This document shows positions 1 to 8,168 of a DNA stretch of 64,000 nucleotides, in pieces. How positions within the stretch are numbered: the first letter of the stretch is position 1; every line of letters starts with the position of its first letter. Both the position numbers and the translations under genes were made by a program. A model generated the notes under the pieces. That model saw only the letters and a list, made by a program, of their open reading frames with translations. It did not search any database and was not told the DNA's origin. Origin of the DNA: UMGS1840 sp964537245 (lineage in GTDB: Bacteria; Bacillota; Clostridia; UMGS1840). Location: the NCBI GenBank assembly GCA_964537245.1, contig CAZHZL010000001.1, positions 11,293 through 75,292 of the forward strand, written 5' to 3'.

Positions 1-1
1 G

Positions 2-67
2 GTATATGTATGCCGTAACAAAAGTTGTTCACAAAAAGAAATTTATGAATTGGAAAAGGGAGTGTAA
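2..67 (+). CDS. C-terminal end of an unidentified gene (partial)
   Basis: The reading frame is open from the window edge and ends in TAA at 65-67, seven bases before the next start codon. The visible residues include C-x4-C followed by KEIYELEKGV, which could be the end of a small zinc-ribbon phage protein. The fragment is too short for family assignment. Its stop lies just after the GGGAG ribosome binding site of the scaffold gene, which fits a packed phage operon. Confidence 0.35.
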   Translation, partial: VYVCRNKSCSQKEIYELEKGV

Positions 68-73
68 AAGAAA

Positions 74-688
74 ATGGATAAAATAAACACCAACAATAAA
101 ACTGTTCCGCAGGTTCTTCCCGATAAGAGAATTTCAGCTTCTCCGGTAAATCCTGCAAACGAAAGCGCTGTTGATGTAAAAAAGCTTTACAATGACTATC
201 TTGTTTTGAAAAATCAGCTTGATACATTAAGAGCGGAAAACGAAAGACTTTTAAAGCTTGTTTCGGAAAACTTTTCCGGAAAGGAGCATCAATTTGAAAA
301 CACAGATGAAAAGGACGCTTTTATAAAAAATATCATAAGAGAGCGCGACAGATATAAAGCTATTGCTGTTGCAAAGGTAAAGGAAAATATTTTAAACGAA
401 ATAAAAAAGGAATTTTCTGATGTTACTGTTGCGTCGGTAGACGAGCTTCCGAAAGGCTTTCATAAGCTTATTGCTGCTAAAATTGAGCCTGCACTTGCGT
501 ACAGAGTGATTATGGAAACAGAGAAATTAAAGAAGGATAAAGCACCATCTTCTATGGGAGAATTAAACACTCATTCAGAAAAGGAAAAGGAATTTTATTC
601 TTCAGCAGAGGTAGACAAGCTTACAAAGAAACAGCTTTCAAATCCTAAAATTATGAACGCTGTAATGAAATCAATGCTTAAATGGTAA
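74..688 (+). CDS. phage scaffolding-like protein
   Basis: A 204-residue acidic and lysine-rich protein. A coiled-coil stretch of about residues 35-65 (VKKLYNDY, LDTLRAENERLLKLV) follows a disordered start. The C terminus (FYSSAEVDKL, ending in MKSMLKW) resembles the short helical, basic, tryptophan-terminated tail of many capsid scaffolding proteins, which binds the coat subunit. It lies directly before a major capsid protein, the usual scaffold position in head operons. GGGAG at 58-62 sets the ATG start. Function is inferred from composition, tail motif and position. A generic phage protein is the alternative. Confidence 0.55.
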   Translation: MDKINTNNKTVPQVLPDKRISASPVNPANESAVDVKKLYNDYLVLKNQLDTLRAENERLLKLVSENFSGKEHQFENTDEKDAFIKNIIRERDRYKAIAVAKVKENILNEIKKEFSDVTVASVDELPKGFHKLIAAKIEPALAYRVIMETEKLKKDKAPSSMGELNTHSEKEKEFYSSAEVDKLTKKQLSNPKIMNAVMKSMLKW

Positions 689-728
689 GAAAAAAATAAA
701 TTTATAAAGAAAAAAGGAGAGATAATTT

Positions 729-1550
729 ATGTCAATAACAAATTTTAAAGCAACGGTATGGTCAAAGTATATTCAGGATCAGCTTCCTAAATTTACAGTA
801 TTTAAAAACGACTGTGATTTTAAGTATGAAGGGGAAGCAGGAAAAGGTAAAAAGGTGAAAATTCTCGGCGTTACAAGACCGACAATCAAAAAATATACTC
901 CGGGAACAGATATGGACGGCGTAGAGGTGCCGGGCGATACAGGAGTATATCTTGAAATCGATCAGTTTGATTACTTCAATTACGGCGTGGACGATATTGA
1001 TAAAGCGCAGAGTGTTGACGGTCTTATGAAAGCGCTTTCAGTTGAAGCCACAAGAGCGCTTGCTGAAAACGAGGATACATATATCGCAGAGCAAATTGCT
1101 CTTAATGCAGGTTATATTTCCGATTCAACATCTGTAACAACTGCTGCTGCTGCAAAGAAAGCAATCGACGGTCTTTTTGTTCAGCTCTGGAACAATGGTG
1201 TTTCGGCTAAGGACGATTTGTGCTTGTATCTTACACCTTGGTTCTACGATTTGTTTGAACAGAGACTTGTTGAACTCAAAACATCAAACGACACTCAGAT
1301 TGAAAACGGTATTCTCGGTATGTACAGAAGTGCAAAGGTTAAAATGTCAAACAATATTTACAACGACGGCACAGACGACTATATAATTTTAAAAACATCA
1401 AAAGCTTTTGCATATTGCAACGGTATTGACGAATTAAGAGCATACTGCCCTGAAAAGAGATTTATGGACGCAATAAAGGGTCTTAATACCTACGGCGGAA
1501 AAATGGTAAGAGAAAAAGAAGCCGCAGTTTTGAGAGCGCATAATAACTAA
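729..1550 (+). CDS. major capsid protein, P22-coat-like
   Basis: A 273-residue protein that forms the icosahedral phage head. It opens with MSITNFKATVWSKY and continues with a glycine/lysine-rich strand (GEAGKGKKVKILGV) and an acidic EIDQFDYFNYGVDDIDKAQ segment. This arrangement is typical of HK97-fold coat proteins of the P22 coat family in Firmicutes prophages. It has no stop codons or frameshifts. AAAGGAGAG at 714-721 gives a strong ribosome binding site. It follows the scaffold gene and precedes an unusual strong hairpin that may modulate downstream expression. Codon use is like the rest of the module. Confidence 0.75.
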   Translation: MSITNFKATVWSKYIQDQLPKFTVFKNDCDFKYEGEAGKGKKVKILGVTRPTIKKYTPGTDMDGVEVPGDTGVYLEIDQFDYFNYGVDDIDKAQSVDGLMKALSVEATRALAENEDTYIAEQIALNAGYISDSTSVTTAAAAKKAIDGLFVQLWNNGVSAKDDLCLYLTPWFYDLFEQRLVELKTSNDTQIENGILGMYRSAKVKMSNNIYNDGTDDYIILKTSKAFAYCNGIDELRAYCPEKRFMDAIKGLNTYGGKMVREKEAAVLRAHNN

Positions 1551-1561
1551 TTTTAAAAAAC

Positions 1562-1598
1562 AGGGGACTGTTTAAAAATTATTTTTAAACAGCCCCCT
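1562..1598 (+). other. strong hairpin after the capsid gene
   Basis: GGGG, a bulged A, then an 11-bp arm (1568-1578) pair with 1582-1596, leaving a three-base loop. No U-run follows, so it is not a normal intrinsic terminator. It could be an mRNA stabiliser or partial attenuator that keeps coat transcripts more abundant than the next genes. Confidence 0.6.
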
Positions 1599-1620
1599 AA
1601 TTGAACCGGGAGGTGATAAC

Positions 1621-2553
1621 ATGACATACGGAGAGTTGAAGCTGGCAAGCCTGCAAAAAATGTTTCACGATATAAAAACACTTGAAGAAAACGAAGTTAC
1701 AAAGCCTTATCTTGATAAAATGCCTTATGTAACCAATTGTGCAATAACAAGAGCTTGTACTGTGGGAGAGGCAATAAAAAAGAGTGTAACGGTAAAACGC
1801 CTGTATCATCCGAATATGATAGAGAATTATAAAAAATATCACAAAAATACTGCATTAATCAGAGAGAGTGTTGTTTTAAAAGCGTCGTCGGGAAAATCTC
1901 TTTGTGTTACAGTTTGCGGAAAAGGGACATTGACCGTGCTTGATGAGAATGAATTGAATTTTTATACATGTACTTTTGATAACAGCGAGCCGATTGAGTA
2001 TAAAACGAAAATCACAAATCCGAATAACGGCAAAGTTACCGTAGTTATAAGAGGTCAGGAAAACTTCTTTTTTTCATATCCGGCGGTTTATGACGCGGAA
2101 TTTTCAAATTCAAACGACATACCGTCTTATGGGAAAAATATTTATTATGATATAACAAAGCTGGCAGATGATTTTTACAGATTTGACAGCAGCAGAAGTA
2201 TCATTCAGGATTGTGAAAAAGAAGGTGTTTTTTATGAATTTACAGATGAAAAGACAGTTTCGATTGACGGAGAGGCATACGGAGTGTGGAAAATTCCTTA
2301 TCTTGCGTATCCTTCGGTTATAACTGAAGATACTTCTGATGATACAGAGATAAACCTGCCATATGAGCTTTGTGTTATTCTGCCTTTTTATATAGCAAGT
2401 GAGCTCTATTTAGAGGATGACAGCGGTCTTAGCATAGGGTGGCGGAACAAATTTGAAAGTTCGCTTTCGGAATATGCAGTTTTAAAAAGAATGTCGGCAA
2501 AACGAAAATACGAAGTAGTCGAAAGTGCGGGTGGATATTATGGCAGAATTTAA
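1621..2553 (+). CDS. phage structural protein, possible head-tail connector
   Basis: A 310-residue protein without a family I recognise. It begins MTYGELKLASLQKMF. A helical start is followed by a beta-rich middle with many aromatic residues, and the end returns to helices (LCVILPFYIASELYLEDD), as seen in packaging/adaptor proteins that sit after the capsid gene. GGGAGGTGATAAC gives a strong ribosome binding site. Its stop overlaps the next gene by 14 bases, so translation is probably coupled. The connector role is inferred from position only. Confidence 0.4.
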   Translation: MTYGELKLASLQKMFHDIKTLEENEVTKPYLDKMPYVTNCAITRACTVGEAIKKSVTVKRLYHPNMIENYKKYHKNTALIRESVVLKASSGKSLCVTVCGKGTLTVLDENELNFYTCTFDNSEPIEYKTKITNPNNGKVTVVIRGQENFFFSYPAVYDAEFSNSNDIPSYGKNIYYDITKLADDFYRFDSSRSIIQDCEKEGVFYEFTDEKTVSIDGEAYGVWKIPYLAYPSVITEDTSDDTEINLPYELCVILPFYIASELYLEDDSGLSIGWRNKFESSLSEYAVLKRMSAKRKYEVVESAGGYYGRI

Positions 2554-4324
2554 AAATATTTCCTCTAATTCAAAGAAAACTCTTACAGTCAGCGATTTTG
2601 GAGGTGTTGACCTTACAAATGCTTCGGGAAAAATATCACATTCAAGGTCTCCTGACGCTGTGAATATGATAAGAGATTCTCGCGGCAAGGTGAAAAAAAG
2701 ATTTGGTTATCGTGAGGTTTATAATTTTGGTGAATGTGTATACGGAATTTTTTATTATACAAGCGGAACTGAAAAAAAGAAGGTTGTTCACGCAGGCTCC
2801 AAGCTGTATATAGAAGCTGATGAGGGCTACAACCTCATTTATACGGGAATAAATGAAAAAATATCGCAGGGTATTCAGTTTTCAAATAAGCTTATAATAG
2901 CAGACGGAAAGAAGCTTTTGTACTATGACGGTGAGACTGTGGGGGCAGTTGAAGATATTGCACATATTCCTACTATCGTTACAGGACGCAGAAACTCCGG
3001 AGGCGGCACTTTTTACGAAGGTGTTAATATGCTTAGTACAAAAAGAATTGAAAAATTTTGCGGAGACGGTATGAACTTAGGATTTCAGCTTACGGTGGAA
3101 AAATTTGATTCGATTGTATACATAAAGTGTAACCGTACAGGAACTGTATGGGAAGAGCTTAACGAATTTTATGATTATAGAGCAGATAAGAATACCGGTC
3201 AGATTGTGCTTACGGTTGCTCCGCCTGAATCTGATGTGGATAACCTGGAAATATGCTATATAGTTAAGAACGATGAATATTTTGATATTATAAATACTTC
3301 TACTATAATGACGCTTTACGGTGCATATGGTGCGACAGACAGAATTTTCTTGGGAGGAAACAGCGTATATCCGAACAGAGATTATTATTCCGATATAAAC
3401 GACCCTACATATTTTCCCGATACAAACTACGGTATTATAGGAAGAGATGAAAGTGCGATTGTCGGTTACAGTCTTGTTTCAGATAACCTTTGTGCACATA
3501 AGGATAACGAGCTTAACGGTGCAAATATGATTTTAAGATATGGTACTGTCGATGAGGAAGGCTCTGCAAGCTTTAAAATAAGCGGAACCTGTATCGGAAG
3601 CGGTGCAGTGAGTCAGAACGGATTCGGGAATATTGATAATGAGCCTGCTTATATTTCAAAAGACGGTGTATGCGCTATAACACCGAGCGATATAATCGGA
3701 GAGAGATATTCTCAGCTCAGGTCATACTATTTAAACGGTCGTCTTCTTTCGGAAACTGATTTTTCAAAGGCATATGTTGTAACGCACAATCAGTTTTTTA
3801 TGGTGCTTTTGAATGATAAAATATATATTTTAGATTCCTTGAAGGCGTCAAGTGAGGGCAATAACTCTTATTCGCACAGGCAGTATGAAGGCTATGTGTG
3901 GGAAACGATACCGGCAAATATTCTTTTTTCAGACGGGAATGTGCTGATGTTTGGCGGAAAAGAAGGGGCACTATGTGAGTTTTATAATAATGAGGAAAGT
4001 GACGAATGTTATCTTGATAATAAAAAAACATATGAAGCATATTGGCAGTTTTCGAAATTTCTCGGTGATGATTTTTCAAAAAAGAAAACAATTATGCATA
4101 TATCTGTGCTTTTTGATGATTATTCTCAAAATACAAAATTACAGTATAAAGACGGGGAATGGAAGGATGTGCTGAAAAAGAACGCCAACAGTATGTTCTT
4201 TTCAAAAAGACTGCACTTAAAAAACACAAAGGACGCGGAGATAAGAATTATAAACAGCGAAAATGAAGCGATGAAGCTTAACACAGTTAAATTAACATAT
4301 ATAAATAACGGTAGAATAAAGTAA
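2540..4324 (+). CDS. phage stabilisation/tail-hub-like beta-propeller protein
   Basis: A 594-residue protein. The N-terminal part has the pattern GGVDLTNASGKISHSRSPDA followed by NMIRD, GKVKKRFGYREV. This resembles phage structural proteins that begin with a list-of-values beta-propeller, such as P22 gp10-like packaged-DNA stabilisation proteins in podoviruses. Many short beta strands with G-D turns follow (LYIEADEGYNLIYTG, KLIIADGKKLLYYDG). I choose ATG 2540, preceded by GGGTGGA. A GTG at 2525 would add five residues. The pairing with a P22-type coat protein supports a short-tailed virion. Exact function is inferred. Confidence 0.5.
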   Translation: MAEFKNISSNSKKTLTVSDFGGVDLTNASGKISHSRSPDAVNMIRDSRGKVKKRFGYREVYNFGECVYGIFYYTSGTEKKKVVHAGSKLYIEADEGYNLIYTGINEKISQGIQFSNKLIIADGKKLLYYDGETVGAVEDIAHIPTIVTGRRNSGGGTFYEGVNMLSTKRIEKFCGDGMNLGFQLTVEKFDSIVYIKCNRTGTVWEELNEFYDYRADKNTGQIVLTVAPPESDVDNLEICYIVKNDEYFDIINTSTIMTLYGAYGATDRIFLGGNSVYPNRDYYSDINDPTYFPDTNYGIIGRDESAIVGYSLVSDNLCAHKDNELNGANMILRYGTVDEEGSASFKISGTCIGSGAVSQNGFGNIDNEPAYISKDGVCAITPSDIIGERYSQLRSYYLNGRLLSETDFSKAYVVTHNQFFMVLLNDKIYILDSLKASSEGNNSYSHRQYEGYVWETIPANILFSDGNVLMFGGKEGALCEFYNNEESDECYLDNKKTYEAYWQFSKFLGDDFSKKKTIMHISVLFDDYSQNTKLQYKDGEWKDVLKKNANSMFFSKRLHLKNTKDAEIRIINSENEAMKLNTVKLTYINNGRIK

Positions 4325-4364
4325 GTTACTTATTCACTATTACTTTAAACAGGAGGGATTCATT

Positions 4365-5450
4365 ATGGCAAAAAGTGTCAAGGTGAAATATTTTGATCCT
4401 TCCGGAACTCCGAGAGACGGTTATATAATTGATAATAAAACATACAAGGATCCGGAAGGGAATGTCAGAGTAGAGCTTGGCTCCGTTGTTGAAACGGCAG
4501 ACGGAAGCTACACTCTGACAAAAGACGGCGGAGTAAAAACCGATGTGCTTAAAAAAAATTATGCAAAGGCGGCTGATCAGCTTAAGCTTGCCAGGAACGA
4601 AGCAGAGCTTGCTATAAGAAATAATTACGAATCGCGCTTGCGGGATATAGAAAAATATAAAAATGACGCGAAAGAATATTACGGTAACGCTGTTTTAAAA
4701 AACAATCAGAAAAAAGCACTGAGTGAAAAAAATCTTGCGCAGAAGATGAAGGCTCAGGGAATAAGCGGAGGACCGAGCGAAAGCACGATTCTTGCCAACA
4801 ATATTTTTTATGAGGAGCAGAATAACGAGCTTAATCGTGAGCTTAATCAAACGCTTTCGGACTATGATCATCTTCTTTTGAATTTAGAGAGCGATATGGA
4901 ATATGAAATTATGAAAAGTAATTCGGAATATGATTCTGTATACGCGGAGCTTCTTACAGATTTTGCTTCGGCTGAAAGCAGTGAGCAGATGGCGGAAAGA
5001 GCGCTTAATGCGAGCAACTATCAGTTCAGAACAAACTATGACAGAGAAGTTTATGAAGATGAAAGAGATTATGAAAGAGGCGTTTTTGAAAGCGACAGAC
5101 AGTATGATTTTGAATACGCAACCGATTTGAGAGACTATATGCGTGATGTTTTTGAGAGTGACAGGCAGTATAACTTTGAATATACAACTGACTTGAGAGA
5201 TTATCAGCGCGGGGTTTTTGAAAGCGACAGGGAATATAACAGAGATGTTTTGGAGAGTGACAGAAACTACAAGCTTTCTGCTTCAAAAGCAACTCAAAGC
5301 TCAAAAAGCTCCGGTAATGATGACTATCAGAAAAGACTGGCGAATGCAAAAGCACTTGCTGATTTTGGCGATTTCAGCGGCTATGCCGAGCTTTTCGGAT
5401 GGACTAAAGAACAGAAAGAAAGAGCGGAAAGAGAATATTATATAAAATAA
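4365..5450 (+). CDS. phage minor structural protein with hendecad coiled-coil repeats
   Basis: A 361-residue protein. Residues 1-60 form a beta-rich head (KVKYFDPSGTPRDGY). Residues 62-225 are long charged helices, including a conserved-looking turn KMKAQGISGGPSES near 128-140. Residues 229-305 consist of seven 11-residue repeats of the type VFESDRQYDFE/YATDLRDYMRD. The last 40 residues contain a small globular end. Such rods occur in ejection or internal virion proteins, but no family was recognised. AGGAGGG precedes the ATG. It is the last phage gene here; no tail-fibre, lysis or integrase gene follows. Confidence 0.5.
   Translation: MAKSVKVKYFDPSGTPRDGYIIDNKTYKDPEGNVRVELGSVVETADGSYTLTKDGGVKTDVLKKNYAKAADQLKLARNEAELAIRNNYESRLRDIEKYKNDAKEYYGNAVLKNNQKKALSEKNLAQKMKAQGISGGPSESTILANNIFYEEQNNELNRELNQTLSDYDHLLLNLESDMEYEIMKSNSEYDSVYAELLTDFASAESSEQMAERALNASNYQFRTNYDREVYEDERDYERGVFESDRQYDFEYATDLRDYMRDVFESDRQYNFEYTTDLRDYQRGVFESDREYNRDVLESDRNYKLSASKATQSSKSSGNDDYQKRLANAKALADFGDFSGYAELFGWTKEQKERAEREYYIK
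5049..5279 (+). repeat. seven tandem 33-bp coding repeats (11 residues each)
   Basis: Codons 229-305 of the preceding gene fall into seven 11-residue units, alternating two flavours (VFESDRQYDFE and YATDLRDYMRD), so a 66-bp higher-order period is also visible. The DNA units have diverged at third positions. The 11-residue period fits a right-handed hendecad coiled coil. Confidence 0.8.
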
Positions 5451-5462
5451 TTCATAAAAAAT

Positions 5463-5502
5463 AGACTGTGGTCAAAACAAATAGCCACAGTCTAAGCTTT
5501 TT
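5463..5502. terminator. bidirectional intrinsic terminator
   Basis: The perfect 9-bp arms AGACTGTGG/CCACAGTCT (5463-5471 and 5485-5493) are followed by a T-run on the plus strand and flanked by an A-run on the other side. It ends both the phage operon and the convergent minus-strand gene. Confidence 0.8.
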
Positions 5503-6064
5503 ATATGAGTCTATCAATATATTTCCAGCCGCCAAAAGCAGGGTCGAAATGACCTTTTTCCATAAGCTCTGCCCAAGCATCATCGCGGGGAGAATTTTTT
5601 GTGTCGAGAAGTCCTTTATATGGCGGTGCAAGCTCACACGGTGATTCTGTGTACATAAGAAGCATATCTCCGCTGTGGAATATTATTCCGTATTTATCGC
5701 CGTCACACGGAAATTCTTCCTGATACTGAAAATGGTAATATATGTAGCTTGAGATTTTTCCATGACGCACAAAATTAATTCTCAGCTCAGGGGTTTTTGG
5801 CTGTTTTCTTTCCCAGCTTTCATCGTCCTGAGGCATAGAGTAGTGGAAAATTTCAGACATATTTTCCCATGAGCTTCCGTCAGGATAAAGCTTCATATCA
5901 GCAGAAACCACATCGCTGGGGTCTACTGTTTCGTTTTTTGATTCAACATACATAAAAGCCATGTTTTCATAAGTAAATATACTTACATTATCTGCGATGC
6001 CGTTTTCTTTTAATTTGATATTTTTGTTTTCGGGATAACCCTTGAATAAAAATCTGTATACCAT
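5501..6064 (-). CDS. unknown protein with an internal duplication, mutarotase/DABB-like
   Basis: A 187-residue cytosolic protein I do not recognise with certainty. The two halves look related: near residue 30 SIFTYENMAFMYVES and near residue 130 GIIFHSGDMLLMYTES. Each is followed about 30 residues later by a W-x-x-M/W-x-x-L-M helix. The strand-strand-helix pattern and the 'GI..nvSIF' motif recall the dimeric alpha-beta barrel of L-rhamnose mutarotases, here fused in tandem. It converges on the phage operon with a shared terminator, and AAAGGAAATTTT precedes the ATG. Whether it belongs to the prophage or the host is not clear. Confidence 0.4.
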   Translation of the reverse strand: MVYRFLFKGYPENKNIKLKENGIADNVSIFTYENMAFMYVESKNETVDPSDVVSADMKLYPDGSSWENMSEIFHYSMPQDDESWERKQPKTPELRINFVRHGKISSYIYYHFQYQEEFPCDGDKYGIIFHSGDMLLMYTESPCELAPPYKGLLDTKNSPRDDAWAELMEKGHFDPAFGGWKYIDRLI

Positions 6065-6090
6065 TTTTTAAAATTTCCTTTCATTTAGTA

Positions 6091-6121
6091 AAAAAAGACT
6101 ATTCCGAAGAACAGTCTTTTT
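6091..6121 (-). terminator. terminator of tRNA-Val
   Basis: On the minus strand GACTGTTC, a TTCG tetraloop and GAATAGTC are followed by a run of seven T. It lies directly after the CCA end of tRNA-Val. Confidence 0.85.
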
Positions 6122-6122
6122 C

Positions 6123-6198
6123 TGGTGGGAACAATAGGGCTCGAACCTATGACCCTCTGCTTGTAAGGCAGATGCTCTCCCAGCTGAGCTATGCTCCC
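6123..6198 (-). tRNA. tRNA-Val (anticodon TAC)
   Basis: A 76-nt cloverleaf with acceptor GGGAGCA/TGTTCCC, anticodon stem TCTGC/GCAGA enclosing CTTACAA (anticodon TAC), a GGTTCGAGCC T-arm, and an encoded CCA. Its 3' end faces the phage module, which is the orientation expected for a tRNA used as a phage attachment site. A matching 3' fragment would lie outside the window. Confidence 0.95.
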
Positions 6199-6230
6199 AT
6201 ATGAGCTACCTTTTTCCAAAGGACTTGTAT

Positions 6231-6259
6231 ATATTAACATACTTTTTTTAATTTGTCAA
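6231..6259 (-). promoter_or_regulatory. promoter of tRNA-Val
   Basis: On the minus strand a perfect TTGACA (6254-6259) is followed after 17 bp by TAATAT (6231-6236), about 35 bases before the tRNA 5' end. Confidence 0.6.
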
Positions 6260-6309
6260 TACTTTTTTTGAATTTTTTTGTTTTTTTTGAATTTTTTTAA
6301 AATTCATAA

Positions 6310-6337
6310 TTGACTTTCGGATAAGTTGTGTTATAAT
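6310..6337 (+). promoter_or_regulatory. promoter of the DEAD-box helicase gene
   Basis: TTGACT (6310-6315), a 16-bp spacer and TATAAT (6332-6337) lie about 35 bases upstream of the helicase start codon, leaving a short leader with AAGGAG. Confidence 0.8.
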
Positions 6338-6371
6338 AGATAAAGAAAATTGATTTAACCAAGGAGAAACT

Positions 6372-8075
6372 ATGGAAACCTTACTTTTTGAAAATTTGGA
6401 TATATCTTCGGAAATAAAAAAAGCGCTCTCGGATATGGATATTACAGAAGCGACTGAAATACAGCAGGAAAGTATTGAGCCAATGCTTTTATATAAGGAC
6501 ATACTTGCGCAGGCACCCACGGGAACAGGAAAAACCTTTGCTTTTGGAATTCCGATTGTCGAAAGAATAATCGAAGACGACGAAACTGTACAGGCGCTTA
6601 TTTTATGCCCTACAAGAGAGCTTGCAATTCAGATTACAAACGAGCTAAACAAGCTTACAAAATATAAGAAAAAAGTTAAATCTCTCGCTGTTTACGGCGG
6701 ACAGAATATTGAAAGGCAAATAAGCGCATTAAGAGATAAGCCTCAGATTATCGTGGCAACTCCTGGCAGACTTATGGACCATATGAAAAGGAAAAAAATT
6801 TTTCTTTCAAATCTGTCAACCGTTGTGCTTGATGAGGCCGATGAAATGCTTAATATGGGCTTTCGTGAGGATATTGAAACTATTTTGAAAAATGTCCCTG
6901 AAGGTGTTCAGACGGTTATGTTTTCTGCAACATTAAGCGGTGAAATACTTGAGATTGCAAAAAGCTTTCAGAAAAAAGACGCAAAAAAAATAAAGATAAC
7001 TAAAAAAGAGGTCACGGTTTCAACTGTGAAGCAGTATTATTTAGAGGTGAAAAATGCTCAGAAGGCTGACTTGTTGAAGGCAATGCTTGAAATTAACAAA
7101 TATGAGCTTAGTCTTGTATTCTGCAACACAAAAAAGAGAGTTGACGAGCTTTGTGAGGAGCTTGCGGAAGGCGGTTACAAGGTTGAAGCGTTGCATGGTG
7201 ATATGAAGCAGATTCAGCGTGACAGAGTAATGAGCAAATTCAGAGGAAGGTATGTCAACATACTTGTTGCAACAGATGTTGCGGCGAGGGGAATAGATGT
7301 CGACGATATTGACGCTGTTTTTAATTACGATATACCGATGGATGACGAATATTATGTCCACAGAATAGGGCGAACAGGTCGTGCAAAAAAAGAAGGTGTA
7401 TCGTACACATTTCTTTCAAACAAAGAAATGTGGAGACTTAAGGAAATAATGAAATATACAAAAACCACAATTATTCCGATGAAAAGACCTTCTCTTGATG
7501 AGATAGAAAGAAAAAAAGCTGATGAGCTTATTGAAAAGGCAAAGATGGTTTCGGAAAACGAAGATATTTCGTACTTTGCTTCTCTGCTTGAAAGAAAAAA
7601 AGAAGAAAACGAAGCTTTCAGTGTTCAGGATATTGCAGCAGCGCTTTTGTATATGAAATTAAAGCCGCAAAAGGTTAAAAATACAGTCACAGATTCCGAT
7701 GAAAAAAAGAATAAAAAGGAGAAAAAAGAAAAAAACACTAAAAAAGATAAAAAAGCTGATACGGCAAGGCTGTTTTTCAATGTGGGAAGTCTTGATAAGG
7801 TCCGCAGACGAAATATTGAAGATTTATTTAACGACCATCCTACGCTTCGCGGTATTACTGTTGAAAATATTGATGTGTATGACAAATATTCTTTTGTCGA
7901 TGTGCCTTATGGTGATGCAAAAGAGGTATGCGATAATTTATGCGGAATGAATTTTAAGGGGAGAATCCTCAGCGTTGATATTGCTCTTACAGAGAAAAAG
8001 CCGAAGGAATTTGCTGCTAAAAAAGACAACAAACAAAAAAACGGAAAAAATAACAAAAAAAGGGGTCGGTTTTAG
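6372..8075 (+). CDS. deaD: DEAD-box ATP-dependent RNA helicase with DbpA-type RNA-binding domain
   Basis: A 567-residue RNA helicase that unwinds RNA duplexes during ribosome assembly, mRNA decay or cold growth. Visible motifs in order: Q motif TEIQQESIEP (27-36), Walker A APTGTGKT (48-55), PTREL (80-84), TPGR, LDEADEML (153-160), SAT (185-187), then RGID and HRIGRTGRA in the second RecA domain. A lysine-rich linker leads to a DbpA-like RRM (about 460-540, RRRNIEDLF, FVDVPYGDAKEV) and a basic tail. This matches CsdA/DeaD architecture. It is transcribed alone, with its own promoter and terminator. AAGGAG sets the ATG. Confidence 0.93.
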   Translation: METLLFENLDISSEIKKALSDMDITEATEIQQESIEPMLLYKDILAQAPTGTGKTFAFGIPIVERIIEDDETVQALILCPTRELAIQITNELNKLTKYKKKVKSLAVYGGQNIERQISALRDKPQIIVATPGRLMDHMKRKKIFLSNLSTVVLDEADEMLNMGFREDIETILKNVPEGVQTVMFSATLSGEILEIAKSFQKKDAKKIKITKKEVTVSTVKQYYLEVKNAQKADLLKAMLEINKYELSLVFCNTKKRVDELCEELAEGGYKVEALHGDMKQIQRDRVMSKFRGRYVNILVATDVAARGIDVDDIDAVFNYDIPMDDEYYVHRIGRTGRAKKEGVSYTFLSNKEMWRLKEIMKYTKTTIIPMKRPSLDEIERKKADELIEKAKMVSENEDISYFASLLERKKEENEAFSVQDIAAALLYMKLKPQKVKNTVTDSDEKKNKKEKKEKNTKKDKKADTARLFFNVGSLDKVRRRNIEDLFNDHPTLRGITVENIDVYDKYSFVDVPYGDAKEVCDNLCGMNFKGRILSVDIALTEKKPKEFAAKKDNKQKNGKNNKKRGRF

Positions 8076-8086
8076 ACCTCTTTTTT
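8062..8086 (+). terminator. terminator of the helicase gene
   Basis: GGGGTC/GACCTC with a 7-base loop, followed by six T. The stem overlaps the last codons of the helicase gene. Confidence 0.75.
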
Positions 8087-8097
8087 GCTTAAAACTA

Positions 8098-8126
8098 TTG
8101 ATTTTTTTTATTATATGTGCTATAAT
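8098..8126 (+). promoter_or_regulatory. promoter of the polysaccharide operon
   Basis: TTGATT (8098-8103), a 17-bp spacer and a perfect TATAAT (8121-8126) lie about 40 bases before the first gene of an 11-gene run (8169-19997) in which no internal terminator was found. Confidence 0.75.
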
Positions 8127-8168
8127 TAAATGAATATGTTTTTATAAAATATCAAGGTGTGAAATACA

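Noticed and set aside
5049..5279. CRISPR-like periodicity
   Set aside because: Repeats are contiguous coding units of 33 bp without unique spacers.
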